DNA from: Melampsora larici-populina 98AG31
Lineage: Eukaryota; Basidiomycota; Pucciniomycetes; Pucciniales; Melampsoraceae
NCBI RefSeq assembly: GCF_000204055.1
Contig: NW_006768821.1
Span: forward strand, 217,186 to 281,185
Direction: 5' to 3'
Length of the DNA stretch: 64,000 nucleotides
In this document: positions 31,928 through 43,300 of the stretch, piece after piece
How the letters are laid out: each line of letters begins with the position of its first letter
Position numbering within the stretch: position 1 is the first letter of the stretch
Translations under genes and position numbers: made by a program
The notes under the pieces: generated by a model
Database searches by the model: none
Told to the model about the DNA's origin: nothing
Seen by the model: only the letters and a program-made list of their open reading frames with translations

Positions 31928-32224
31928 AAAGACAACATGGAGACGATTTCCAAATAAGTTGGTGTAAAAGAATACACTCCACTTTATGAAGAAAAGAAAA
32001 GTTTCTTTGACAGAAAGGATCCCACATGTTCTCATACCAGAAGAAGAGGATTTCATTGGGATACGAGAGTGATGGGTTGGAAATATCAAAGGTATCATCG
32101 ATCAAAGTGGATGCTCATCTTATGAACCGTACCCAGAAAACCAACAACTGCAAAACTTCAGTCATGTTGTATCAGATTATTAAAAATATTGAAAGTGTCA
32201 TAATACATTTTGGGTTTTTAGAAA
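31928..32224. repeat. Right half of the Ngaro target duplication
   Basis: Host sequence beginning AAAGACAACATGG matches 35346-35660 with moderate divergence (shared words include CACTCCACTTTAT, AAGTGGATGCTCAT and ATGTTGTATCAGAT against ATGTCATATCAGAT). Together with 15735-15894 it forms the interrupted version of that locus. Confidence 0.8.
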
Positions 32225-34442
32225 TCAATAGGCCATATAATGTGATCGATTGCGACGTGCCAGATTCGGACATCCACCTTCCTCCTCGTAAATATCTATC
32301 AGATCATCGATCTTCTTATCAAAATCTAAAACCTTTGTAGGATTTAACAATTGAATGGCTGCTCTCCAAGGATCCCTTTGTCTTTTGCGTCCAGGGATTA
32401 CAGGAACATCGCCTCTTTTACAGTTGTTGTAGAAATAATGATACTGTCTACGGCTTTGTACGTCCACAGGTTCACCCTCGATATAATGCTTTTTGAATAA
32501 ATCTAGAAGGCCATCTTTTCCGATGTTCCAATGAACCACGAGTCTTGGGAGGCGATTCTGAAGAATATATCGCAGGTATTCCTTGTCCCATTTCTTGTAT
32601 TCCGTGCTACCTGGCTCTATGTATGGCGCTGATGGTCGATGATATTCATAAACTTTATTGGTCTGAAAAATATGAGCATCAGACTTGTGAAAGGGTGGTT
32701 TGTTGATTGTCACGACCAACCTTCTGTCTGGCGTGTGGGTCGAAAGAATTACGCTCTTCTGGCTTTCCTGTCTGAGGACCCTGGGTATCATTTTGTGACG
32801 TTTGGTTGTGATCTACCTGTCTTTCATGGCATGTACTGGAATTCACCGGTTTAGCGTTTTCAGGGCTACTTGTCGTCGGGTCAAATATGGTCGGTTTCTG
32901 GTTTTTCTTTGTGCGTAAATGAGAGCTATTAAAAGGGTTCTGGGCTGCGCAACTTGATGACACTTGCTCTTCGTAGACCTGGTTAACTCTCGAAGAATCT
33001 TCGTTCGATAAGAAGTCGGATACATGAAGGCGGAAAAATGAACACGCAGGACAAATGTATGATTCAGGCTGTTTATACGTACCTTCATTTGTCAAGTTAG
33101 GCTCAAATTCTTTCTTGATATCCGGCTTGACTTCCTTTTGAGTATCATTCTTCTCGTCGTTTTGGATATCTGGCGTCGCTTCCTTTTGAATTTCAGGCGC
33201 CGCGTCCTTCTGGATTTCCGGCTTCACGTCCTTCTGTGTATCAAGGACTTTTGGACAAGCACCGACATCTTCACCGCTGTGGCTGGGAGAATTCCTCGCT
33301 GCGCTCGGCCCAGGAATATCAAAAGAAGATGTCTGCGAAGGCATACCAGGAGCATCAACATCTCCTTGAGAGATTTTCCCACATTTACTTGTTTCAGCGT
33401 GTTTTGACTTGCTCGGGGTATCAGATAGTGAGGATATATTGTGTGGCTGCAAGACAAAATAGTGTGAGCGGCTCTGGAGAGAAGCTATCAAAGTGAATTG
33501 GTATAGTAGGGAGAGATACCGCACCTGTGGTTCCACATGGGGCAAATGTTCGGGATTTTGATTGGCAGCTGAAGAAGTTCCCAATGTGCTTGCCTCTTTG
33601 AACGGATTAGATGGACCAGGAGTCGGAATTTGACCTAAGGATGGCAAACATTTTGAAATCGGTGTTGGCGAAGGAGTTGAGGCAGGACATGCGGGTTTAA
33701 AGCATTTACGCTTCTTGGACCTGGAAGGAAGACGATTGATGCGTCTTGCAATTCGCATCTCACGTTTCTGATTGTGCTCGGAGACTTTTTGAGAGGGATT
33801 TGCCTTGTCTGAGTCCTTACGGGCTGGGTCAGCTGAACCTAAGAGTGGGGAAACGGGCTCCCGATAAGTCTGTATCACTGTCTCGAGGTGGGCAAGAACT
33901 TCTTCCAATATCGCTTCCTCTTGACTTAATCTATTTTTCAAGGGCTGGAGGCTTGTTGGAAACATGCTTAAAATGAGCGTCCGGCAAGGTGAGATGTCGG
34001 TGGCCTGTCCAGCTGCTTCGAGTTTGGAGATCGCAGCGCGAATATTGACCATAAGATTCGGATCTTCCAGATTGGTACGACATTCATGGAATTGAGTCCA
34101 AGCTTCGTCGACTTGAAGTGGATTCGCAACTCCGTATCTTCGATAAAAATGTAGCCAGAGTGTACGCGCCGAACTTTGAAGAGCAGGGTTGCTGATTACC
34201 GTCTGACGGTCGAGCTCGTGTAGTTGCTCGATGATGATGTCATAAGCTTTACGATCCTTCGTCAAAATTTGATCGTCACTTTCTGTTGGTGCGTTCTCGA
34301 TGGTGGGAACTGCAGTATCCGTGACGACTCCTAAAACGTCCTTCGCGTCAAGCAAAGCCTGAGTTCTGGTACGCCAAAGCATGTAAGACTTCTTGCTTAA
34401 TCTTTGGGCAGGTACAGATACATAGACGTTGTCGGTGATCAT
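32225..34442 (-). pseudogene. Gag-like multi-copy gene, copy B (one frameshift)
   Basis: Best-preserved copy. From ATG 34442 a 587-codon frame contains a UBN2/copia-Gag-like domain (about residues 1-200: AYDIIIEQLHELDRQTVISN, TLWLHFYRRYG, LILSMFPTSLQPLKNRL, LEEVLAHLETVI). A Pro/Ser-rich linker and a 78-nt GT-AG intron (33524-33447, length divisible by 3) follow. An octapeptide array QK(D/E)xxP(D/E)I of six units lies at 33093-33236, then a block EEQVSSSCAAQNP. Near 32695 one extra base shifts the frame. The C-terminal domain continues in the next frame to about 32225 (FHKSDAHIFQTNKVYEY, LPRLVVHWNI, RDPWRAAIQLLNPTKV). No protease, RT or metal-binding knuckle is seen. It may descend from a retrotransposon gag; the cellular role is unknown. 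Confidence 0.75.
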
Positions 34443-35196
34443 GATGAGGTGGCAGCGGCAGCGAATGATGTTTTTGGGAATTAAGATTTAAATCTCTAGA
34501 CTTGATTGTCGAAGTGGGTAAGAAGAAAACACTTTGAAGTGCAAAGCAAGAAAGGTGATAAAAGTTCACAAATCATCGATCGGATCATAAGTGCTGATCT
34601 TGTTACAAAGGGGAATGATTGCTTTCACTATGCCGCTGATTAAACCCCATTCAACTAGCTCAGTACAACATGCTGACTTGATCACCCAATCAATCACACA
34701 CTTGTCTTCCAGTGTTCATCGGAAGAAGTGATAATTGCCCTTTTGTAAGGCTGAGTTTTAGCCAGAGCAAGACAAGTCAACCGGGGGGAAGCAAATCATA
34801 GTGGCACCATTGTTTCACAATTGAGATGTTAATCTTGCAACACGCGTCTCTTGTTTCATGCACTTATGCTTTGATTTTGCTTCCTTCATTTCACCTAAGA
34901 GAGTTATAACATCATGACCATTGACTTTGAGTTCTCATAAAGGGTCTTCTAGATTCAATACTGTGCCTTTCTCTTCATTGAACTCATGAATCATCTTGGC
35001 AAACAATATTATTTTCTTTCAGATTGTTCTGAATCTCTTCTGATCAGGGTGCAGCTTATATACAAAGCTGCCACCTTGAACAACCACAGGTTCTCCATTC
35101 AATTGTCACTGTATAGCTTCTTTGAGTGGATCAACCAAGTGTCCAGGGGGGCAGATAATATCCCAAATGTCTTTACAAAATTTTAAGCTCAGTCTT
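34443..35196. other. No recognisable gene
   Basis: AT-rich sequence upstream of copy B. I see no supported coding frame, RNA gene or repeat. It contains several dispersed short pyrimidine tracts and may hold the promoter of copy B, but no convincing TATA box is visible close to the start. Confidence 0.4.
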
Positions 35197-35660
35197 GTGT
35201 CTGTAGCTGGGTGGTTGATAACAATCAAGGTTGAGCAGGTCAAATCTTTTTGGTAGGCTTCCTCAAAATGACAAAGCAAGACTCATGGGACTTTTTACAA
35301 AGTGATTGAGAAATATTGGTGTATACAAATATAAATATGGGTAGGTAAAGACAACATGGAACTGAGTTTCAAATACATTGGTTTGGTAGAACACACTCCA
35401 CTTTATCAATACAACAAAATTCAATTTGACAGAAAGTATTACAACAAGAGGATTTCAATGTGACATGGGGGTTATTGGTTGGAATCCTCAAATATACTAT
35501 CAATTGAAGTGGATGCTCATTGGTTGAAACCATGCTCAGAAGACCAACATCTGTGATACCTCAGTCATGTCATATCAGATGACAGATACTGAAAGCATAA
35601 GAATACATTTAAAGTTGTCAGAAGCCAATAGGCTGTATAATTTGATCAAAGGTTCTGAAG
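35197..35660. repeat. Paralogous empty site of the Ngaro insertion
   Basis: 35197-35345 matches the left flank of the Ngaro element (15735-15894) and 35346-35660 matches its right flank (31928-32220). They join here as ATATGGGTAGGTAAAGACAAC with nothing between, showing the pre-insertion arrangement. The duplicated block also includes the 3' flank of the Gag-like genes. Confidence 0.85.
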
Positions 35661-36657
35661 TACATACCTGAGTACCATCAACAATATCGACCCTCTTCCT
35701 CATAAATATCTATCAGGTGAGAAATATTCATATTGAAAGGTAGAACCTTTGTAGGATTTATCAATTGAATAGCTGCTCTCCAAGGTGCCTTTTCTTCTTC
35801 AGATAGGAACTACACCTTGTTTCCTGTTGTCGGGGAAAAAATCATGTCATTTACAGGTTCACCATCAATGTAATGCTTTTTGAACAGATCTAGAAGGCCA
35901 GGTTTTTGGATTTTATAATGAAATAGAGTCTTGGAAGGTGATTCTGAAGAATATATTGCATGGTCCATTGCTTGTATTCTGTCACACCTGACTTTATGTG
36001 TGGTGTGTGGGGAGATGGTATATGTGTACCTTATTTGTCTGAAATATACAAATGTCAGATTTAAGAAAGGATGGTTTGTTGATTGCTATGACTACCCTTG
36101 GTCTAGTGTGTGCATTGAGATAATCAAGATTTTCTGGATTTCCTCTTCAAGGAGCCCGGGTATCCTCTGGCGATGTTTGGTTGTGAAGTAGCTGTCTTTT
36201 GTGGCATGTAGTGAAACTTGATGGTTTAGGGTTTTCAAGTACACTTGTCTCCAGGTCAAATGTTATTGGTTTCTGATTTGTCTTTCACTGTAAACATCAT
36301 ACATTATCCCCAAGTGGGCACAGGAAAATGATTAAGAGTATAGTTTTTCACAAAAGGATCTATCACTACACACCTGAGCCATAAAACCCACACTACATAT
36401 TTGCAGAAGACTGGTAAATAAGTGGCTATCATGTATATACTGGTCTGTTCAGTTGTCTAATCATCCAAATAAGTAAATATGAGATTCATCATGCAACTTT
36501 TTCCACTTTGGCAAAATTGTCCCAAAATTTGATTACATATACCTCCATAGCTACCCAGGCGATACTCTTGAAGCCATTTGCCAGTCACGGAAATGGTGTT
36601 ATGATGGGACCCAAGATGGGTGAGATATGTGAAAAGATTCACGAGGAATTCTTTTAG

Positions 36658-36832
36658 GGTCTCAAGGCAGAGATCCAGACAGTGACAAAGCTAGAAAGAG
36701 ACTTCAAGGGATACAAACTGAGGGCACAGTTGTCCGCGTTAGACTCTTCTAGCTACACGCTGGTCTACGCCGAGAACAAGACTACACTGACCTGCGAGCT
36801 CGAAGTAAGGATAGAGCGGCGCGTGGTTCAAG
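36658..36832 (+). pseudogene. Captured host exon encoding coiled-coil sequence
   Basis: A 175-nt open stretch bounded by a CTTTTAG acceptor and a GTAAGT donor, i.e. a clean exon. It encodes a heptad-like helical segment (GLKAEIQTVTKLERDFKGYK, then LRAQLSALDSSSYTLVY and ELEVRIERRVVQ). A 76-nt piece (36718-36793) recurs at 36883-36958, and a 64-nt piece that includes the donor (36796-36859) recurs at 37062-37125. The parent gene is not in this window and I cannot name it; it resembles long coiled-coil cytoskeletal proteins only in general character. Confidence 0.6.
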
Positions 36833-37803
36833 GTAAGTAACAGACACTAATATGAAGTTTGATTCTTTTCGACACTACTAACCTGAGGGCACAGTTGTCC
36901 GTGTTAGACTCTTCTAGCTACACGCTGGTCTACGCCGAGAACAAGACTACACTGACCTAAACAGGTTCAGAGACAACAGAAACAGAACACAAGGATGAAA
37001 GAGAAAGGTTAGACTCGACACTACTTAGAAGAACAAAAGAAAGCACAAGTGATCTACCTGAGAGCTCGAAGTAAGGATAGAGCGGCGTGTGGTTCAAGGT
37101 AAGTAACAGACACTAATATGAAGTTCTGAGAGCGAAGTTATAAGAAAAAAGATAATAAATGAAAAGATTAGTAAAAGAGAAAAGACATTGATCTTGATAT
37201 TAGTGAGATGACTTACTGATTCTTTTCGACACGAAAAGAATCAGAAAGAGAGAGAGGGGAAAATCGAGAAGGAACAAAAGAGACCCAGAAAATTTTCTCC
37301 ACCCCTTGATACACATGAAATCCAGTCTTCCCTTACATTCACGTCCAAGCAATTCATCCCTTGATTCATCTTTCCCAAAAGAGACATGTATTTCCCAAAA
37401 GAGAAAGTCTTCCTACAACTCCAACTGTACTCTCCTAACACCTTAACCATCCTACACTTAGGTATGATCTTTGACCAACTTACATGACACTATCACAACA
37501 ATATGAGATGCACGGGCTACAGAAGGTGTTTCACAATGTATGGTGGATTGCTACGTGAGGAGTAGGAAATCTCCTCCTCCACACTCATGAAGTATGCACA
37601 TTTCAGTACAAGCATAGCAGTAGCTTTATAGTGATGTAAGGTCATAACATGTTACATGAGTTTTATTTGACAAAATTACAACAAAACTTTGAGTCAGTGT
37701 ATGTAGTCAACTTTTGGAATGATTTTGTTAAGCTGAAAAAACTTACAGTAAGTATTACATATGATCCAATTATCCAGATGAGCAGATAACTGAGCAGATA
37801 TTT

Positions 37804-37926
37804 ATGTACAAGTAGACACAGAAAGTTCACGTCACCCCCGGGGCCAGGGACATCACTACACCATATGTAATACACGCAGGGTGGGGCCCCGGAGGTGACG
37901 TGAACTTTCTGCGTCTACTTGTACAT
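37804..37926. repeat. 123-bp hairpin element (miniature transposon-like)
   Basis: The arms ATGTACAAGTAGACACAG and CTGCGTCTACTTGTACAT are near-perfect inverses, and the pairing continues through GAAAGTTCACGTCAC to a GGGGCC core. The loop is about 40 nt. It lies inside the CACTA-like element, so it is a nested insertion or an older internal hairpin. Confidence 0.75.
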
Positions 37927-38721
37927 GGTATCCACCCATTCACTCAGCCTGCTGCACATATGTAGTGTGGGTATTATGGCTCAAGTGTGTGGTGGTAGAT
38001 CCTTTTATGATAAACTATACTCTTGATCATTTTCCCATTTGGGGAAATGTATGATGTTTACAGTGGTCTTGTGTAAATGGGAACTTGCAGAAGGGCTCTG
38101 GGCTGTGCGAATTGGTAAATTTTACTCATTGGAGACCTGGTCAACTTTTTGGGAATCTTGTTTGGGTAGGAAGTTGGATACAGATAAAAACAGCTGAGTG
38201 AACATGCAGGCCAAAGGGATGATTCAGCCTGTGTATATTGGCCTTCATTTGTCAAATTAGGCTTGGATACTTTCTTGATATGTGGGTTGATTTCCTTTTG
38301 ACTCTCATTCTTCATGTCCCTTGTCATTTCATTCTTCACATTCTTTTGGATATTTGGCTTCACTTTTGTTTGGATATCTGGCATCACATGCTTCTGGGTT
38401 TCTGGCTGTGCATCTCTTGAGATATCTGGCTTCACCTCATTTGCGTCTCTGGTGTGACATCCTTCTTCAAGTCAGCTATATTTGAAGAAATGCCAGCATC
38501 TTTGATGCTTTATCTGGCAGACTTCCTTGGCACACTCAGCAGAGGGATACCAGAAGATGATGTTTGTGTAGATATACTAGGCTCATCAAGATTTTCTTAG
38601 GAGGCTTTCCCAAATAGACTGGTTTCAACTGTTTTTGACTCAAATGGGGCATTGGATGGTGAGGATAGATTGTGTGGCTGAAAAAATGAAACAGTGAGAA
38701 GCTCTGGATAGGAGTCATCAA

Positions 38722-39309
38722 AATGAGTCGGGGTAGTAGGGAGGGGGATCGCACTTGTGCTTGATCATGAGGGAAATCTTTGGCTCCATTATTAGTCTCA
38801 CCCATTGTTCTTTCTTTGTTCAGCTCATTTGATGGACCCGCAGTGGAAATTTGACTTGCAAGTGGTAAAGGTTTTGAAATCAGGGCTGGACAAAGATTTG
38901 AGGTAGACGATACAACTCTACAGCATTTACACACCTTGGCCTTGGGCCTGGTAGGAAGAATTGAGCAGCTTTGGAAGGAACTTCCCCTAGGCACAGCTAA
39001 TGTGGCAGATGAAAAATGAGTCAGGTTAGTAAGGAGGGGGATCACACTTGTGCTTGACCATGAGGGAAATCTTTGGCTCCATTATTAGTCTCCAAAAAGC
39101 ACCCATTGTTCTTTCCTTGTTCAGCTCATTTGATGGACCCACAGCGGAAATTTGACCTGCACATGGTAAAGGTTTTGAAATCAGGGCTGGACAAAGATTT
39201 AAGGCAGACCATACAGCTCTAAAGCATTTACACACCTTGGCCCTGGGCCTGGTAGGAAGAATTGATTAGCTTTGGAAGGAACTTCACCTAGGCACAGCTA
39301 ATGTGGCAG
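38722..39309. repeat. Tandem duplication of about 293 bp
   Basis: 38722-39014 and 39015-39309 are near-identical units. Each starts AAATGAGTC, passes through the Gag-like linker (GGACCCRCAG, CTGGACAAAGATT) and ends CTAGGCACAGCTAATGTGGC. Since both contain the junction to the stomatin-derived sequence, the duplication happened after that junction formed. Confidence 0.85.
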
Positions 39310-39790
39310 ATGATTGGTGAAAGAATTGAAGTCCTTTGAGTTTCAGAGTTGGCATTGTAATTAATGCGCTGGTTCAATCTCAGCTTCTACACATCTTCAT
39401 CTTTTTTGACATTTTCAGTATATCTTTGAGTTTTTTCTTCTTTAAATTCTTTTCTTGACTCCTGTGCAAGATATATATGATAATCCATTCATTGCATTCA
39501 AGGTTTTGTTGCATGGGTCATGCTCCAAAGTGACAATCTCTTTTCTTGTCACTGTATTTTTTGATTTATTTCATTAAAATCAGTTTTATGCAAGAAGGAA
39601 ATGAGAATTAATATTAGGTGTAACATATTTTTTCATACTCAAATCAGCCTTTGAGTCACTCAGAACACTTCTTCCAGAAAAGCCAACCCAGAGGTTGACC
39701 ATGATCATTTCATTCTCTTTGAGAAGATGATCAAAATATTTCAAGCATTGCAAAGAATACCTTTTTCAGATTTCACCAAGTCATTTTTTA
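39285..39790 (+). repeat. Duplicated 3' end and flank of the stomatin gene
   Basis: This stretch matches 47745-48076 and then 55820 to about 55990, the two sides of the Gypsy element (shared: CTAGGC-AGCTA-TGTGG, AAATCAGT, TGTTGCATGG). It begins at the last codons of the stomatin gene and contains no other exon of it. It is also the unoccupied version of the Gypsy insertion site. Confidence 0.75.
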
Positions 39791-40337
39791 GCGCGCTGCA
39801 TTAAAATTTTGAAAGACTTTTCCAGAGATGGAATCATTGGATTCTGTCACTGATTATCGACAAATTATTATAGACAACATCATCAATAGCGAGGATGAAG
39901 ATGTTGTGCCCCGCTCGGCTCACAACTGAAGGATATCAGCGGATATGATCACCTATGACTTGACAAGGTATGGAGAAGCAATACTAACGCCACGATCGGT
40001 TTTAGGAGACGTGATGCATGAGTATACCATACTATGAATGGTCCTTTAGACCGTATACTTGAAAGCACGAGGATGGTCCTATTCAATCATTCAACTTTTC
40101 CTCGGAATAGACGAATGCTTCGATTATATGAGAAAGTGGTGGTGCATCAAGCTCAATTTTCCAAGAATTCGGGTTTTATGTCAACTTGGTAGATACGTCC
40201 GGAACAGCAAAAGTCAAGGTTCAACAGCCGACCAGAGGTGAGTTCAAATAAGGGAAAAGAGTGCGGCCAAAGTTATTTCTAGTATATGCTTCTGATCATA
40301 GGAATGTTCAAGTTCGACCCAGTCAGTATATGTGCAG
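39791..40337. other. No recognisable gene
   Basis: No supported coding frame. The sequence from about 39850 is not obviously repeated in the window. It ends at the left target duplication of hAT element 2 (tgtgcag, 40331-40337). Confidence 0.4.
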
Positions 40338-43300
40338 CAACGCCGAGACAGTTACGCAACGCAGCGTTACGGGGCAGGTTGCGCGTTGCGTAACTGTATC
40401 CGTTATCAGGAATTTCCTCGAAATGCTAACGCTGCTGAATCAGTTGCGCTAGCCACTTTTGCGTAACTGATTAGAAATCCCGCCGCTATCTCACATTGAT
40501 AACGTAACTCCTAGAGTTACGTTAACGCTACTGTAGCTTGATAACTAGTGAAAATTTTCTTTAACATCAAAAAATATATACATAAAATAATGAAACAAGA
40601 CTTTGAAAGAGTTACTAAATAGAATCAAAAAGACAATTTAATTAAAAATGTTCACAAGTTTAGAATACCACCGATTTGAGTTGTAATGAGGTCACATGAA
40701 ATTGTTTACCCTAATATGTTCCACCACATTGACAAATTCATCGCCTAGAGGAACCCCCTCGACTAACCACATGCGGGTTGAGACCGACCTCTCAATAGTA
40801 ATTGGACTCAGGCCCCCTCGACTAGCTGAACATACATCAGCCGCGGCGGAGAAGGTTCGCTCAGGTTGGGCCGAAGATCCCGAACTCGCCAGGTGGTCTT
40901 GAGCCATCAGTGCAACAATTGGAAACCTGTTGTGATTAACCTGCAAAGAAGCAAATATGAGTACATAAGAAAAGAAAGAATGATAACATCCAGACTTACC
41001 GACCACCATTGCAGTGCTTCGCTTGGATTGCCAAGATCGTAATCGGGTTCCTTCATATGAAGCGTTCCTCAAAAATAATCTTGAACCTGAGAATCATCAC
41101 CTAGGTGCTCATGGTCATCATCTTCATCACTATAAACATCGAACATTGCCAAAGTTGTCTGCTTTGTGAAACCTGTATCATCAGATCGCGAAGTTGATGG
41201 CTTTCGTTTGATTGATTGTAATTGGTAATCTTTGAATAGCCTATTGAAAGTGGTGTCAGCTTGAATGTAAGTAATTGAGGTCTTTCCAAAATTCTTCTCG
41301 AAGTATTTGAGTCGGAAGGCCGGGTGAAGGATCGTTGCCATGATCAGGGTTTCGGTTGAAAGTGCTTCGTCCAGGTAGAGTTTAACTTTGGTGATCATCG
41401 CCTCTATCATTGGATAAAGAGCATCGCTTGTTGATATCTTGAGTTGCCGTTCTTGTAACGCCGCTTGCAATTGAACATACTGCGGTATCACCATTGCACC
41501 AGTTGGGAGATTACCCTCCATCTGCTTGGTGATTTTCAAGAACGGCTGAAAGAAGTATGTGACTCAATAAGTAGTGTAGATGTAAGTGATCTAGTATTGA
41601 ATATGAAGCTTACCTCAAGCTCGCGGTTGAGTTCTTCAATCGAAGCCCAATCAGAAGGAGATATAGTAATCTCATGGAAGTAACCGTAAGGTTTTCCATT
41701 TTTACGAGGCCGACGAGTCTTTGACTTTACACGTTCCAGATCGTCTTTTAAAAGCTGATCAATCACCTTAAAACAAAAGTTGATTGTGTTGATGTCAATA
41801 AAACAATAACCTAAGAATAAAAAAACACTAACCTCACGTGCCAACCACGCTTTGTGGCGACTGACATACTTGATATTCCACCTAATCCCGTATCCTGCAA
41901 TTAAAGACCCAAGTGATAGACCTCGGTTTTTCATAACTCGGTTATATTCATTTCGCCATGAAGATGAGCGCGTTATTCTTCGGATAACAAAGTCCAGCTG
42001 GAGATGATGTGGATGTAAGTTTGTAGTCATGAAGGATGAAGCTTTGTATACAAAAACTAACCTTGTCCAGGATATAATTCAATTTGTTGGCCTCGCGTTG
42101 ATGACTTGGGGCCACAGTGTCTTCAAGCAAAATTAGAGGATTGCCTGCATCTTGAGCATCTGCTGCATCCCAGTCAAGCTCGTCGTCTACCGCCGCATCG
42201 CCTAAAGTAGCTTCCAATCAAGTGATGATGTTAGTCTTGGGATTGTCTTCGTCCTTGACCTCTTGAAGGTCATGTTCGACATCAGACAATAGATCCTCAG
42301 ATGGCGCCGTCGCAACGTCGGGTACTTCAACAACAGGTCCTTCACCAGCTTGTGAATCTTCCGGCTCGTCCTCTTCAGCAACTGTAGCACAAACAGCAGG
42401 GAACTGGCCCCGATTCGCAGTCTTGATCTTCCGTGGTGCAGCTGTCTTGAGACCAAGGGCAGCTAGTCCTGCTCCTACAATCAGGGCTAGCTTATGGCAG
42501 AAACAGAACGCGTGCATTCTGTCAGGGTTCCAGGTGTAGTTAGGACCACAACGGCCAATGAACTGCCGATGCATTTCATTGGCCATTGTTTTATTGTTCG
42601 ACCCCGAATCAGTTGTCTGGGAGAGCAAGTGAAGACGTTAAAAAATAAATCAGCCTATATGATAATTTATATTAATGAAATATATATTATATTAAAGAAA
42701 TCGATAGTGTTACTCATCTTATCGGCGAGGTTGTGCTTGATCAATATGTTGGCCAAAGGCTCGGCCAACCAGACACCTTGGTGTTCCCACGCAACTACCT
42801 TCAGCGTGAGGTGACGAGATACAAAATTCCAGGCAGGATTGATGTAAGTAACATTAGCACCAATGAAGCCATGACGATTACCCTTCGTAGTCCACACGTC
42901 ATGTTGCATCGAGAATTTTGAAGTTAAGCCCTGTAATCAAAATCAATGTTAGTTTGAAGTTTAAATGAAAGCCAAATTGAGAAAAGATGAACTGCAAAGA
43001 AAATCACACCTTCAGTTCATTAAAAACTTGATTCTTCATCGACAAGTTGAGGCGTTTGGCCTCTAGCGCGGCCCAGTGCCTTCCATATACCTTTGCCTCA
43101 GGTTTAAGATACTGGATAGATGCACGAAGCCAGGGATCGGCCAAACGTGACCAAGGCAGAGCTTGACGAAGTAACCAGATACACATTCCTTGATTGAATG
43201 TGAGGTTGTTGAACTTAGAAACCTTGCTAGTTGTAACAAAACCGTCAAGAGGACCGTTGCTTTTCTTCTTTTCAGCTTCTTCTTGGGCGCGGATGTCGGC

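Larger units (their letters stand above)
36286..38065. mobile_element. CACTA-like element carrying a captured exon
   Basis: The ends are CACTGTAAACATCATACATT and its inverse, continuing as imperfect inverted repeats for more than 100 bp (AAAATGATYAAGAGTATAG, TGAGCCATAA, CCCACACTACATAT on both sides). Compared with copy B, the locus has a 3-nt excess beside the element, which fits a CACTA-type 3-bp duplication although the two 3-mers no longer match. There is no transposase. The interior holds an exon-like fragment (36658-36832), duplicated pieces of it, and a 123-bp hairpin element. Confidence 0.8.
35690..39310 (-). pseudogene. Gag-like multi-copy gene, copy C (decayed, split, 5' end lost)
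   Basis: The C-terminal part (about 36285-35690) corresponds to that of B but has many frame breaks. A 1.8-kb CACTA-like element splits it at 36286-38065. The next part (38066-38460) has the longest octapeptide array of the three copies, at least eight units at 38253-38444. The part at 38500-39309 is a partial tandem duplication. The N-terminal Gag-like domain is missing: at 39285 the sequence switches to a copy of the stomatin gene's 3' end. Divergence from B is greater than for copy A. Confidence 0.75.
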
